From Ignavibacteriaceae bacterium (GTDB lineage: Bacteria; Bacteroidota; Ignavibacteria; Ignavibacteriales; Ignavibacteriaceae): a DNA stretch of 64,000 nt. Position 1 is the stretch's first letter. Every line of letters begins with the position of its first letter. Of this stretch, positions 8,636 through 17,916 are shown one piece after another. The notes below the pieces were generated by a model. The model was not told the origin of the DNA. It searched no databases and saw only the letters and a program-made list of their open reading frames with translations. The stretch covers positions 62,001 to 126,000 of the forward strand of contig WBUK01000002.1 in the NCBI GenBank assembly GCA_008933765.1, read 5' to 3'. A program made the translations under genes and the position numbers.

Positions 8636-9769
8636 TCAAATTTCTTTAAAGAAGATCCACCCAAAATCAGTAAGGTCAACATTTCCACCTGAGAGTATCA
8701 AACCCACCTTTTTACCGGCAAAAGTTACTTTCTCTTGAAGTAAAGCTGCAAGGACAGTTGCAGAACTTGGCTCAATAACTATTTTAAGGCGCTCGTAAAT
8801 CAACTTCATAGCGGCTATTATATCGCTATCAGTGACAGTGATAATTTCCGTAACAAATGTTTTAATAATTGGGAAGGTATTTACCCCAAGGGAAGTTAAA
8901 AGTCCATCGGCAAGAGTTGCAGGGTTCACAGAAGGGAGAATTTTGCCTGCTTTTAGCGATCTGAAAGCGTCATCAGCCCCCGAAGGTTCCGCCCCGTACA
9001 CATTTACCGTGCTGTTCGGAATACTGCCCAACTTTTGATATAGTTCTCCGGAATATTCTTCCTGTGTTGGTCTGCCAACCGATTTTTCCTTATCAGAAAA
9101 ATCCCCACTGGCAGCATCTTCCAAGGGCAATTTGCCCCTGTTATCCAAATCCCTTTTCCCAAAATAAGCAGCGGAAAGTGCTGTACCGGAGAGCAAACCG
9201 CCTCCACCCACCGGCGCAATTATTGAATCAAGTGAGGGAACGCTTTCAATAAGTTCTTTTGCAGCTGTTGCCTGCCCGGTAATTACATTTAAATTGTCGT
9301 ACGGGTGGATAAAGGAAGCCCCTGTTTCGGCAACAACCTTTTCCAGAGTGTTTTGCCTTGCTTCAAGAGTTGGTTCGCAAAAAATGATTTTTCCACCGAA
9401 AGCTTCAACTGATTTAATTTTGATTTTTTTTGAAGTGGTGGGCATAACAACAAAAGCGGGAATACCAAGAATAGCTGCAACAATACTAACCGCCGTTGCA
9501 TGGTTACCTGATGAATGAGTGGCAATTCCATTTCGCAGCAGTTCATGCGGAAGGTTAAGAGCAGCGTTAAATGCACCGCGAATTTTAAAAGCACCACCTC
9601 GCTGAAAATTTTCGCACTTGAAAAACAATTCCGCTCCCGCAATTTCATTCAGACTTCGCGAGGTAAGAACCGGTGTCCGGTGAATATTGGGCGCAATTCG
9701 CTCGTGAGCCCGGGTAATATCCTCAGCGGAGGGAAAACAGGGGAGGTGTTGCTTTGGGTCAATCAACAA
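8636..9769 (-). CDS. Threonine/serine dehydratase, PLP-dependent, with a loop insertion
   Basis: Fold-type II PLP enzyme of the threonine dehydratase/serine racemase group. PLP Lys62 lies in GGAFKIRGA, with SSGNHATAV and the phosphate loop GGGGLLSGTA. It deaminates L-threonine (or serine) to the 2-oxo acid. There is no C-terminal ACT domain, so it resembles the catabolic, unregulated type more than biosynthetic IlvA. About 45 extra residues (about 200-245) interrupt the region after GGGGLLSGTA and coincide with a cluster of DNA inverted repeats. The TTG start overlaps the ktrA stop by 11 bp. It is the last gene of the ion-transport operon. Confidence 0.88.
   Translation of the reverse strand: MLIDPKQHLPCFPSAEDITRAHERIAPNIHRTPVLTSRSLNEIAGAELFFKCENFQRGGAFKIRGAFNAALNLPHELLRNGIATHSSGNHATAVSIVAAILGIPAFVVMPTTSKKIKIKSVEAFGGKIIFCEPTLEARQNTLEKVVAETGASFIHPYDNLNVITGQATAAKELIESVPSLDSIIAPVGGGGLLSGTALSAAYFGKRDLDNRGKLPLEDAASGDFSDKEKSVGRPTQEEYSGELYQKLGSIPNSTVNVYGAEPSGADDAFRSLKAGKILPSVNPATLADGLLTSLGVNTFPIIKTFVTEIITVTDSDIIAAMKLIYERLKIVIEPSSATVLAALLQEKVTFAGKKVGLILSGGNVDLTDFGWIFFKEI
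9066..9137. repeat. Three adjacent inverted repeats inside the dehydratase insertion
   Basis: In 72 bp there are GTTGG-4-CCAAC (9066-9079), GATTTTT-9-AAAAATC (9081-9103) and GGGCAA-T-TTGCCC (9125-9137). All lie inside the extra loop of the threonine dehydratase gene. Confidence 0.7.
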
Positions 9770-10448
9770 TCTTCCTGATATCCTTATCTTTACCGAATAC
9801 TATTAAAATATCGTTAGCCTCTAAAATGGTGGATGCAGTTGGAACGCCGTAAATTACCTCTTTCACTTCTTCTTTTTCACCATGAAAAACTTTTTCGTTT
9901 CTTTTAATAGTTATTAAGTTTACATTGTAACGGATTCGGAGGTCCAACTCAACCAAACTTTTACCTATAAATGCAGTAGGTGTTTTCAAATAGACGATAT
10001 TATAGTCTTCACCAAGCAGAATAGTATCCAACACATCCTGGCTCGTAACCAAACTTATCAACTGACGAGCTATTTGAACTTCAGGAATTATCACCTGGTG
10101 AACGCCCAGTTTCTTAAGGATATCATCCTGCAGTTTGGAAGATGCGCGCGCAACCACCTTTTTAACTCCCTTTTCTAATAAAAGCACAGAGGTTAAAATT
10201 GTGCTTTCAAAATTGTCGGGTCCAATTGTTACTAAGGCAGAGTCAACACTTTTATCGATTCCCAAACTATCAAGCGCTTTCTCGTCCGTTGAATCCGCCC
10301 TCACTGCTGTAGTTACAAAATCTTTTATATCGTTTATAGCGACCTCGTTCTGGTCAATAGCCATCACTTCGGCACCTGAGTTACCCAAAGCTCTGGCAAT
10401 ACTTTGCCCAAGATCACCCAGACCGATAATAACATATTTCTTTTTCAC
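9759..10448 (-). CDS. ktrA: Potassium uptake regulatory subunit KtrA/TrkA (RCK domain)
   Basis: 229 residues. The N-terminal Rossmann RCK domain has the nucleotide motif GLGDLGQSIA and the acidic end of beta2 (MAIDQNE), as expected for NAD/ATP-binding regulators. A C-terminal TrkA_C domain follows (about 140-229). It forms the cytosolic gating ring of the KtrB/TrkH channel encoded just upstream (16-bp gap). The start is GTG, with a good GAGGA Shine-Dalgarno sequence about seven bases ahead. A single RCK copy points to KtrA rather than the double-copy TrkA. Confidence 0.92.
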   Translation of the reverse strand: MKKKYVIIGLGDLGQSIARALGNSGAEVMAIDQNEVAINDIKDFVTTAVRADSTDEKALDSLGIDKSVDSALVTIGPDNFESTILTSVLLLEKGVKKVVARASSKLQDDILKKLGVHQVIIPEVQIARQLISLVTSQDVLDTILLGEDYNIVYLKTPTAFIGKSLVELDLRIRYNVNLITIKRNEKVFHGEKEEVKEVIYGVPTASTILEANDILIVFGKDKDIRKIVD

Positions 10449-10464
10449 TTATCTTCCTCACGAA

Positions 10465-12249
10465 TTAAAGCATTGCGATATTATCTTTCGGGTAAGAGTA
10501 GCGGCTGCTGTCTCTTTCCCCGATGAAACTAAAAATAATTGTAAGGGGCCCAATTCTGCCGATATACATCAGAAGAATATCGATATACTTGCCGAAATCA
10601 GAAAGGTGTGAGGAAACATCTTTGCTTAACCCCACGGTGCCGGCGGCACTGAAAGCCTCGAACATCAGATCGACAAACTTCATGCCCGGTTCGGCAATAC
10701 TCAGAAGAAAAACCCCGAATAAAATATAGAAAATAGAGAGCCAAAATATCATAAATGCTAAATTAATTATTTCCGGTGGTATGATCCTCTTTTGGATTCT
10801 AAGATCACGGGTACTGTTTCTGTACATCCAGACCGAAAGAAAAATAATCGCAAAAGTTGTTGTTTTAATACCCCCTCCGGTACCTCCCGGTGAAGCCCCC
10901 ACAAACATCAAAAAACAGTAGAAGAAAGTGGTTGGGTCGGTAAATTCCGCAATATTAACAGAACTGAACCCCGCAGTTCTTGCAGAAACGGATTGAAAAT
11001 ACGCATGAAACAGTGCATTGCCTGTGTCCATTCCTTTCAGTGAAGCATTAATTTCAAGCAGGTATGTTACCAGGGTGCCCAAAACAATCAAAGTGGCAGT
11101 AGTGCCCAAAACTAATTTAACCTGAAGTGGCATATTTAATCTTGTAAAAAAGGGCGAACGATTAATTTTAAGATATTTTGGCACACCAAGAAGTGTTGTA
11201 AAACCGATACCACCGAGAATAATAAGCAAGCTTACAGTGGTGATAAACAAATAATTGTTTTTTGCCATTGGGTCGGCAAGGTTCATAGTGTATATAGAAA
11301 ACCCGGAGTTACAAAAAGCCGCAATCGAGTGAAAAACAGAAGAAAAAACCGCCTCGCCGACATCATTTTGGTAAAAATCTTTTATTGAGTAAAAGATAAA
11401 TCCGGCACCAATTGCCTCCAAAGTGAATGTCAGCAACACCAAGCGAGAAAGCACTTTACCAATCATTCCCACACTATCTTCGTGCATCATTTCACGGAGG
11501 ATGAACTTCTCTTTAATGCCCAGTCCCCCGGAAAGGAAAAGTGCGAAAAAGGTGGTGAAAGTCATCAGCCCCAACCCACCTATCTGGAACAACAGCATTA
11601 TCACCACCTGCCCAAACCGAGTGAACTGTGTTGCGGTATCCAAAACGGTAAGCCCTGTAACGCATACAGCACTGGTTGAAGTAAAAAGGGCGTCAACAAA
11701 TTTAACGCCACTGGGCACCGATGAGGCCGCGGGCATCATAAGCAGAAAAGTTCCCGTCAGGATAGTAACCGCAAAACTGAGCATAAAAAGGCGTGCAGGG
11801 TGAATTTTTGACTCAAGAACCTTCTGGTTATATCTTACCGCACCCAAAATAATGCCGATAACGATGTAAATTTGCGCAAGAACCACATACAAAAAAGTTA
11901 AATTTTTAATATTTAACCTTGTGCCTAAGTTCCGGATTAAACTTGCACCGACAAAAGTGAGAATTGACTCGACAATCAGAAATATGATTACGGTTGATTC
12001 AAAGATGTGAGAACGAATGAATTTTAGCTTATCATCAGAAAAATAAAAATTCACCAACTGATAGAGTACAAAAACAGCAACAACACCGATTGAAAGCCCG
12101 TTTATCAGCTCTTCCTGCACCAAGTCGAGCCTGAACCCATGCTGAAGGATTATGGTAAGAAAGCCAACAGTGGCTGAAAGCACCATGAAGACGCGCAACC
12201 ACTTTAGAATTAAAGCTCTTTTTTTCTCAGTTCGTTCTTCCATCATCAT
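10465..12249 (-). CDS. ktrB: Potassium transporter KtrB/TrkH with N-terminal membrane extension
   Basis: 594 residues, longer than the usual 440-490. Residues about 155-594 are the four-times-repeated pore protein. The first filter loop is TSAVCVTGLTV, with FQIGGLGLMTF, then NSGFS, RTAGF and GASPGGTGGGIKTTT. The first 150 residues add four predicted membrane segments before the conserved start (HPARLFMLSFAV). The protein imports K+ (with Na+) across the inner membrane, gated by KtrA encoded next. It overlaps the MscS gene by 23 bp, and the exact start among three consecutive ATG codons is open. The extension is an oddity; its role is unknown. Confidence 0.92.
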   Translation of the reverse strand: MMMEERTEKKRALILKWLRVFMVLSATVGFLTIILQHGFRLDLVQEELINGLSIGVVAVFVLYQLVNFYFSDDKLKFIRSHIFESTVIIFLIVESILTFVGASLIRNLGTRLNIKNLTFLYVVLAQIYIVIGIILGAVRYNQKVLESKIHPARLFMLSFAVTILTGTFLLMMPAASSVPSGVKFVDALFTSTSAVCVTGLTVLDTATQFTRFGQVVIMLLFQIGGLGLMTFTTFFALFLSGGLGIKEKFILREMMHEDSVGMIGKVLSRLVLLTFTLEAIGAGFIFYSIKDFYQNDVGEAVFSSVFHSIAAFCNSGFSIYTMNLADPMAKNNYLFITTVSLLIILGGIGFTTLLGVPKYLKINRSPFFTRLNMPLQVKLVLGTTATLIVLGTLVTYLLEINASLKGMDTGNALFHAYFQSVSARTAGFSSVNIAEFTDPTTFFYCFLMFVGASPGGTGGGIKTTTFAIIFLSVWMYRNSTRDLRIQKRIIPPEIINLAFMIFWLSIFYILFGVFLLSIAEPGMKFVDLMFEAFSAAGTVGLSKDVSSHLSDFGKYIDILLMYIGRIGPLTIIFSFIGERDSSRYSYPKDNIAML

Positions 12250-13372
12250 TTCCGTTGTTTATCGTTGGGCCCAATTTTTTCAAAATTGATTGGTTCAGTG
12301 CGTCGTATAATTCATCGATATAAGCAGAGTCGTACAGATACATGTTAATTCGAACGGTAAAACGATCGTTAAGAAAATCAACATTTTTAATAAAAACTTC
12401 CGGTTCTTTTTCCACAAAGAGGAAGGGGTTAGAAATTGCTGCTTCTTTAAGCGTGGTTAAAACCATCGTATGTTCCAAGTTAGCGGGGAAGTCAAAATCT
12501 AATGAAACAAGTTCTTCTTTTTTGCCGCGGCTTATATTTTCAAAAGAATTGTCGATAAAATAAGAGTTTGGTATAAAAATAGTTGAACCTTCGTCGCTGT
12601 AAACGGTAACATTCCGCCAGCCAATTTCTTTAACAAAACCTTTTGCAACGGATGTTTTAATATAGTCATCGGTGCTGAACAAGTTTCCGGAAAGAATAAA
12701 GAGCCTTCCGAGCAAATTTTTCATAAAGGGAATTGCCGCCACACCAACAATTGTAACTAAGATAGCAAAAATCAGGAAGAACAACAACTGCGTCTGCACA
12801 AACACAAGCCGAAGCACCAAATACACGGTAAGCAACCACATTGCCCAGTTTACCACAGGGATAAATCTGCCCCATTTCCTGTATTTTTCACTTTTATTTA
12901 TCATATACCTGCCTACAGTTCTAAGCAGGAAAGAGAGAATAAAAGCCAGAAAAACGATTAGCAGTATAAGCAGAAACCGAAAAATACCAATTTGCCGCAA
13001 CGGATTAATAGTGTTGAGCATTTCGTTCAAAGAAAAGAGAGAATTTGAGGAAGAATCAACCACCACAATTGTTGGTTCATATTTCCATAATGAAGATGTG
13101 TCGCTTGCTTTTTGCTGCCATACTGTGTCAATCACAACAACGGTGTCTATTTTAAGTAAAGTATCAATTTTATGAAGAGTGTCGATCGAAAGAACAGCGC
13201 CCTTTTCACTCGCATTTTCAGGTAAAACGCCTGTATCCTGAGGGTTAGTCTTTTCCTGAGGCAGATTTTTGTTGCCCGGGTTAACCTTATTTGGGGTTTG
13301 CTGCGCTGTTACCGACCCTGCAAAGAGGAGCAGACAGAATAAAACGGATTTTATCGTTAATCTGTATCGCAT
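12227..13372 (-). CDS. MscS-family mechanosensitive channel
   Basis: 381 residues. An N-terminal signal peptide (MRYRLTIKSVLFCLLLFAG...AQ) is followed by a periplasmic segment of repeated hydrophobic/Asp steps (IDTLHKIDTLLKIDTVVVID). Three membrane helices come next (about 125-230), then the MscS beta and C-terminal domain (VKEIGWRNVTVYSDEG, IPNSYFIDNSFEN). It should release solutes on hypo-osmotic shock. It overlaps the antiporter-ATPase gene upstream by 16 bp and ktrB downstream by 23 bp, so translation of the operon is probably coupled. The KID/VID-rich periplasmic region is not typical of small MscS proteins. Confidence 0.88.
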   Translation of the reverse strand: MRYRLTIKSVLFCLLLFAGSVTAQQTPNKVNPGNKNLPQEKTNPQDTGVLPENASEKGAVLSIDTLHKIDTLLKIDTVVVIDTVWQQKASDTSSLWKYEPTIVVVDSSSNSLFSLNEMLNTINPLRQIGIFRFLLILLIVFLAFILSFLLRTVGRYMINKSEKYRKWGRFIPVVNWAMWLLTVYLVLRLVFVQTQLLFFLIFAILVTIVGVAAIPFMKNLLGRLFILSGNLFSTDDYIKTSVAKGFVKEIGWRNVTVYSDEGSTIFIPNSYFIDNSFENISRGKKEELVSLDFDFPANLEHTMVLTTLKEAAISNPFLFVEKEPEVFIKNVDFLNDRFTVRINMYLYDSAYIDELYDALNQSILKKLGPTINNGNDDGRTN

Positions 13373-16300
13373 GGCAGTAAGTTTCTTATTTTAAGTTCTC
13401 GTTCGATTGATTTGAATTTGAACTTATTAGTGTAGAAATAATCGTGTCCTTTAGTAAGTTCACCGATTCTTAACAGGTTAAAAGAGAATAGTTTATTAAG
13501 AATTTCGCCCGCTTCCTTTTCATAGATGTTCATACAGTCAGCCAGTTGGTTCTTTTTCATACCGCCGTGTAACAGAACGGCGTGCAAAGCAGTCATTAAC
13601 TTAACATCGAGGAACGAAAGATCAATATAGGGGAAGGGTTGGTAAGTCTTAATAGTCAGAGTATTCTCTTCGACTGTCAGAATTGAATTAAGCCAGAAGT
13701 TCATTCCGGCAACAATATTTCCGTTTGCATAATCAGAAAGGCGGTCGAAATATATTCGGCTTAAATAAGCCTGTTCTTCCATGTGTTTTGTGGAACTCAG
13801 GATTCTCTTTCGTAGCAAGTAAATTTCATCTTTGGCGAATTTAAACCTGAAACCGGCAGTTTCCTGGCGTTTAATAATTATATCACGCATTTTATTCCGG
13901 TTAAGGTCTTCAAGCTGTAAGGTGAAATTAAAGAGGTTGCCGGCATTAAAATTGTTTTTGATGAATTGCCATGCAATACTTTGAACCGTAACAATCCAGA
14001 TAACATTGTTTGCAGTCATCGAAATGATGTGCAGCATTGCTTTAAGTGCCCCGAAACCGTCAACTTTGCGGATAAAAATTTTGTGCAGGTCAATCAGCAG
14101 GATATATTTGTTGCGGTACCTTTCGTTTAAGTCGAGAATTATTGAATCAATTGTTTTAAGTTCGTTATAGCCCAAAGCGTATGAAATAATTTTTCTTAAT
14201 TCATCAACTTCCGATATTCTCTCCAAAAAGTTCAATTCAATGTAATCACCCGGTCGGAAAACCGATTTCTTCATAAAGTAAATTGACGAACTTTTTCCTG
14301 AGCCTGGTGCGCCCACCATTAAAATTGAAGAGGGCAGTTTCATTTTAAACCGCATTTGAGCATCGTCAACTAATTTGCGAATCTCTTCTTCGCCCTTGAA
14401 GAACTCCGATGATTCCAAAGATGTGCCGTCAAAAAGTCGCCGATAAATGAAGGGCAACTGCTCTAAAATTTCCTGAATCCGGAAAAGATCTTCTTTGTGC
14501 AACGGCGGCGTTTTACCCGAAAGCACTCTGAAACTATCAATACTTCTTCTGATTAACGGGCGGATGACTCGTTCAGTAAGCGCTTTTCCGGTCTGGTAAA
14601 TTTTGTGAAATGCTAAATGAAGGTGAACCTTAATATATTTATAAGCGGTGTACAACGAATCGGCTAATTTTTGGCTAACCGGGTGGATAACATCATCATC
14701 AGCAACCGAACGGGGTATCAGTTCGTTAATTTGGGCAATTGCCGCTGCAGTCTTTATGCTTACCTGTTCGTTAATCGATATTTCTAACTTATCGTTGTTG
14801 CTTTCAATGTCTCTGACTCGTCCTACAAAATTCTCAGTTAACGAGGCGATAATATCTTTTGCGCCTTCAATATCGCCGGGGTCTTCTTCCAACCGTTTTA
14901 CGATCGATTCGATGTAATAGATTACGCTCGATTCTAAGTTTCTGAACTCTTTCAGTGAACTTTCGACATAATTAACCAAAAACTCGTTAACATCACCAAT
15001 TTCTCTCGGGAAACGGGAAAGAAGGAAGTTTTCGGTTAACTTACTTATTTTATAACTTTTAAGTTCAATGAAACGGGGGGTTCTTTCCGGCAAAAGCAGA
15101 TCACTTTCTTCAAGAAATTCTGCTTCTTCAGGCAGTTCTTTCGCTAAAGATTTGATGCCGTTGATGACCGTATCCAAGAAAGTGCGCAGCTTTCTGCTAC
15201 GGGATGCCTTCTCAAGTTCGCGAACAACAAGAGTAAGTCCTTCGATATGCTCCGAGATTCTGAAATTATCTGAATAAGATTTCAGTTTATCGTACCCTTC
15301 AGGCAACCTTTTTTCAAGGTCCTCCGAAAATTTTCGGAATTGTATTAAAATTTGTGAGCACTCAACACGAATCGCCTGGCTTACTTCATCGGCAAGATTA
15401 AGCAATGCGCGATCCAGGAAATTATTAAGCTGAATCTCAAACCGGTAAATATAAAGCTCTTTTTCGATGAACCCAATCATTCCCTGATAATAAACCACCC
15501 AATATCTGAGTGAATCAATCAGTTCTTCTTTAACTTTTTGAGATTCTTCAAAAGCCGGGAAAAGCTTTAAGTCACCTTCTCGTTTTTCAACCCTTTGAAT
15601 TTCATCCAAATATTTCAGAAAATTATTATAAGGAGAAGCAAACGCATACGAGAGCCGTTTTTCGATTTCCTCAACAATAAGCGCCTGCTCAGAAATATAA
15701 ACATCCAATTCGTTGAAAAACATCTCTTTAAGTTCTTCATAGCGCATGAAGAAAACGGTAACAAAGCCAAGGCTGCTTTTCTCCTGCCCCGTAATGGTGA
15801 TCATTTCGTCTAAATAGGTGATGAAATTCTTGTGGATTGCTTTCAGTTTACGGTAGAGGTTAAGCCTGTCAGCTCCGACCAAATTAACGGTTTCTTTCAG
15901 TTCCTTAGTAATCACCGAACCGATAAAATATCGGGCAAAGTTTCTCAGCTCAATTTTTAGGGTGATTGGTTTACCGCCGGAGAATAATTTCCACCAAAAT
16001 GCACGAAAATGAAGATTCAAAATATAAAGTTTGAACTTAAAAGGCTTGTTTTTCATAGTTGCCAAGCTTGTTTTAACAGAAAGTGAATAACTTTCCGGAA
16101 GCAGTTCGGTGATATCCACAAGCTTATTCAACAACCCTTTTAGAAATGAGTCATACTCGGCAAAAGTACGCTCTTCGCTTTTTCTTTCGTTGAGGTGGTG
16201 CAGTAGCGAATCGGTTTGATTTATTCTGAGGTTTTGAAGTGTCGCCTTAATCGAACGGGCGTCTTTCCCTGATTTAATGATGTTTTCCACAGAAATAAAC

Positions 16301-17916
16301 ATGTTTCTGTAGAGTGCAACCGTTTCTTCAAGCAGTTCCTGCGACTCCGAGTTCCGTTTATAAATAAAGGAATCTTTCAGTTCGCTGACCAAACCAAGCA
16401 CCCTAAAATAGAGATCAAACAGCATTTTGTTCAGATTTTGATCATCAAAGTTCGGTTCAGAGAAGACAACCCGAAAATCCTTATCCACTGCCTTAAGCTT
16501 CTTCTTAATTTCGTCAGTTTCACGCACATTTTCATCCGTTACGGGCGCTATTTCTTCCGATTTTTTCTGTTTTGTAAGAGCCACTCTGAATAAAACCGGT
16601 CCCAAAATCAGGTTTAGCAGGATAAGGTCATAAATTACGGGTGAAACAAACCCCGTTATTGCCGGGATTTTAGCACCAATTATCTGAAGGAAGCCAAGCA
16701 TTAATATTCCCGTAGAAATAAAACCTGACCAGCCGTATCTTTTTATCTCTTCAGAAGATTTCAGCACGCCTGCAGAAATCCGCACAGATAAGAAAACGGC
16801 AACAATTCGAACCAAAAACAACACAGCCGCTATTGGCAAAGCCACGCTGACATTTGCCACATCCAACGAAGCACCCGCAAGCGCAAAGAAAACTATATAA
16901 ACCGGTAGTGAAAAATTTGAGGTTGCTTTTTCAAGCTCTTCTGTATCGGAAAAATTAACTGCAACCATTCCCGCAATTACAAAAAGTAACAGCGTTTCAA
17001 GATCAAGTAAGATGGAGGCATACCCGCCGAAGACTAACAAACAGACTAAGAAAAAAGTTATTTCCAGCCTTACAAAACGAAGATAAAGCACGACAATCCC
17101 CCCGAGGATGATACCTGCAACTACTGTGTAACCCAGCTCAGTCAATAAGGACGAAAAACCGCCATCAGAGGCTGCACTTCCGTTAGTTGCGACGGCAGTT
17201 GCGCTGTTTGCAGCACCATTTAAATCTGTAGCCCCGGTGGACAAAAGTGAACTGTTTACAATATATATTACACCGGCAAGCAGAAGAATATTGAAAATAT
17301 CTTTCAGTATCGTGGTGCCGAGCGTAAGGTCGGTAAGGTTGTTGTTTATCTCTAATTCATCAGCCACTGCCATTGTCAGCTCAAGGGAAGTACCCATTGA
17401 AATGACTGAAATTAATAAGCCACCGGCAATTAAAAGGTTGGAATCAGGAAGTGTACCCATAATAACCGGGTACAAAAAGTAAACTGAAGCTGTAACCAAA
17501 AGGAAAACTACAATCAGTTTAACAAAAAATATCACCAAAGCAGGAACAAATATTTTCTTGATTTTGGTGAGTTTAAGGTGAAGCCCTGCAGCAAAAGCAA
17601 TAACCGCAAGTGCAATATTGTTAACTGAACCTAAGTTATCGATAACTTTTGGGGTTATTAAGTTCAAACCAAATTGTTGCAACACTTCATAAGAAGGCAA
17701 GCCAAACAGCGCACCTGCCGCCAAATAGCCAAGTACGCGGGGCAACTTTATAAGCGCAAAAAGTTCGCCAAGCGTGAAAGATGCCAAAATCATAAAGCCG
17801 AGAACAGCCATCGTAACAGGATACGCTAAGTTACCCGGCGTGCCAATGTAGGTAAGCAACGACATGATACCCAGCAAAATAGCAATTACGAAAATTCGAC
17901 GCATCACCGCTATCAT
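13357..17916 (-). CDS. Cation/proton antiporter fused to a large coiled-coil and P-loop ATPase
   Basis: A 1519-residue multidomain protein. Residues 1-448 are a CPA2-type cation/H+ exchanger domain with about 12 helices (LPRVLGYLAAGALFG, AFAAGLHL). At the position of the functional acidic pair the sequence reads TTILKDIFN, Lys205-Asp206, instead of DD, ND or QD. Residues about 450-1170 are charged, helical, probably coiled-coil and cytosolic, with no TrkA_N/RCK domain. Residues about 1170-1519 hold an ATPase: Walker A GAPGSGKS (1202-1209), Walker B YILLIDLHK (Asp1276), and a winged-helix-like end (about 1440-1515). The start overlaps the upstream stop as ATGA. ATP-driven gating of an exchanger is an inference. 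I know no named family with this plan. Confidence 0.82.
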   Translation of the reverse strand: MIAVMRRIFVIAILLGIMSLLTYIGTPGNLAYPVTMAVLGFMILASFTLGELFALIKLPRVLGYLAAGALFGLPSYEVLQQFGLNLITPKVIDNLGSVNNIALAVIAFAAGLHLKLTKIKKIFVPALVIFFVKLIVVFLLVTASVYFLYPVIMGTLPDSNLLIAGGLLISVISMGTSLELTMAVADELEINNNLTDLTLGTTILKDIFNILLLAGVIYIVNSSLLSTGATDLNGAANSATAVATNGSAASDGGFSSLLTELGYTVVAGIILGGIVVLYLRFVRLEITFFLVCLLVFGGYASILLDLETLLLFVIAGMVAVNFSDTEELEKATSNFSLPVYIVFFALAGASLDVANVSVALPIAAVLFLVRIVAVFLSVRISAGVLKSSEEIKRYGWSGFISTGILMLGFLQIIGAKIPAITGFVSPVIYDLILLNLILGPVLFRVALTKQKKSEEIAPVTDENVRETDEIKKKLKAVDKDFRVVFSEPNFDDQNLNKMLFDLYFRVLGLVSELKDSFIYKRNSESQELLEETVALYRNMFISVENIIKSGKDARSIKATLQNLRINQTDSLLHHLNERKSEERTFAEYDSFLKGLLNKLVDITELLPESYSLSVKTSLATMKNKPFKFKLYILNLHFRAFWWKLFSGGKPITLKIELRNFARYFIGSVITKELKETVNLVGADRLNLYRKLKAIHKNFITYLDEMITITGQEKSSLGFVTVFFMRYEELKEMFFNELDVYISEQALIVEEIEKRLSYAFASPYNNFLKYLDEIQRVEKREGDLKLFPAFEESQKVKEELIDSLRYWVVYYQGMIGFIEKELYIYRFEIQLNNFLDRALLNLADEVSQAIRVECSQILIQFRKFSEDLEKRLPEGYDKLKSYSDNFRISEHIEGLTLVVRELEKASRSRKLRTFLDTVINGIKSLAKELPEEAEFLEESDLLLPERTPRFIELKSYKISKLTENFLLSRFPREIGDVNEFLVNYVESSLKEFRNLESSVIYYIESIVKRLEEDPGDIEGAKDIIASLTENFVGRVRDIESNNDKLEISINEQVSIKTAAAIAQINELIPRSVADDDVIHPVSQKLADSLYTAYKYIKVHLHLAFHKIYQTGKALTERVIRPLIRRSIDSFRVLSGKTPPLHKEDLFRIQEILEQLPFIYRRLFDGTSLESSEFFKGEEEIRKLVDDAQMRFKMKLPSSILMVGAPGSGKSSSIYFMKKSVFRPGDYIELNFLERISEVDELRKIISYALGYNELKTIDSIILDLNERYRNKYILLIDLHKIFIRKVDGFGALKAMLHIISMTANNVIWIVTVQSIAWQFIKNNFNAGNLFNFTLQLEDLNRNKMRDIIIKRQETAGFRFKFAKDEIYLLRKRILSSTKHMEEQAYLSRIYFDRLSDYANGNIVAGMNFWLNSILTVEENTLTIKTYQPFPYIDLSFLDVKLMTALHAVLLHGGMKKNQLADCMNIYEKEAGEILNKLFSFNLLRIGELTKGHDYFYTNKFKFKSIERELKIRNLLPCDTD

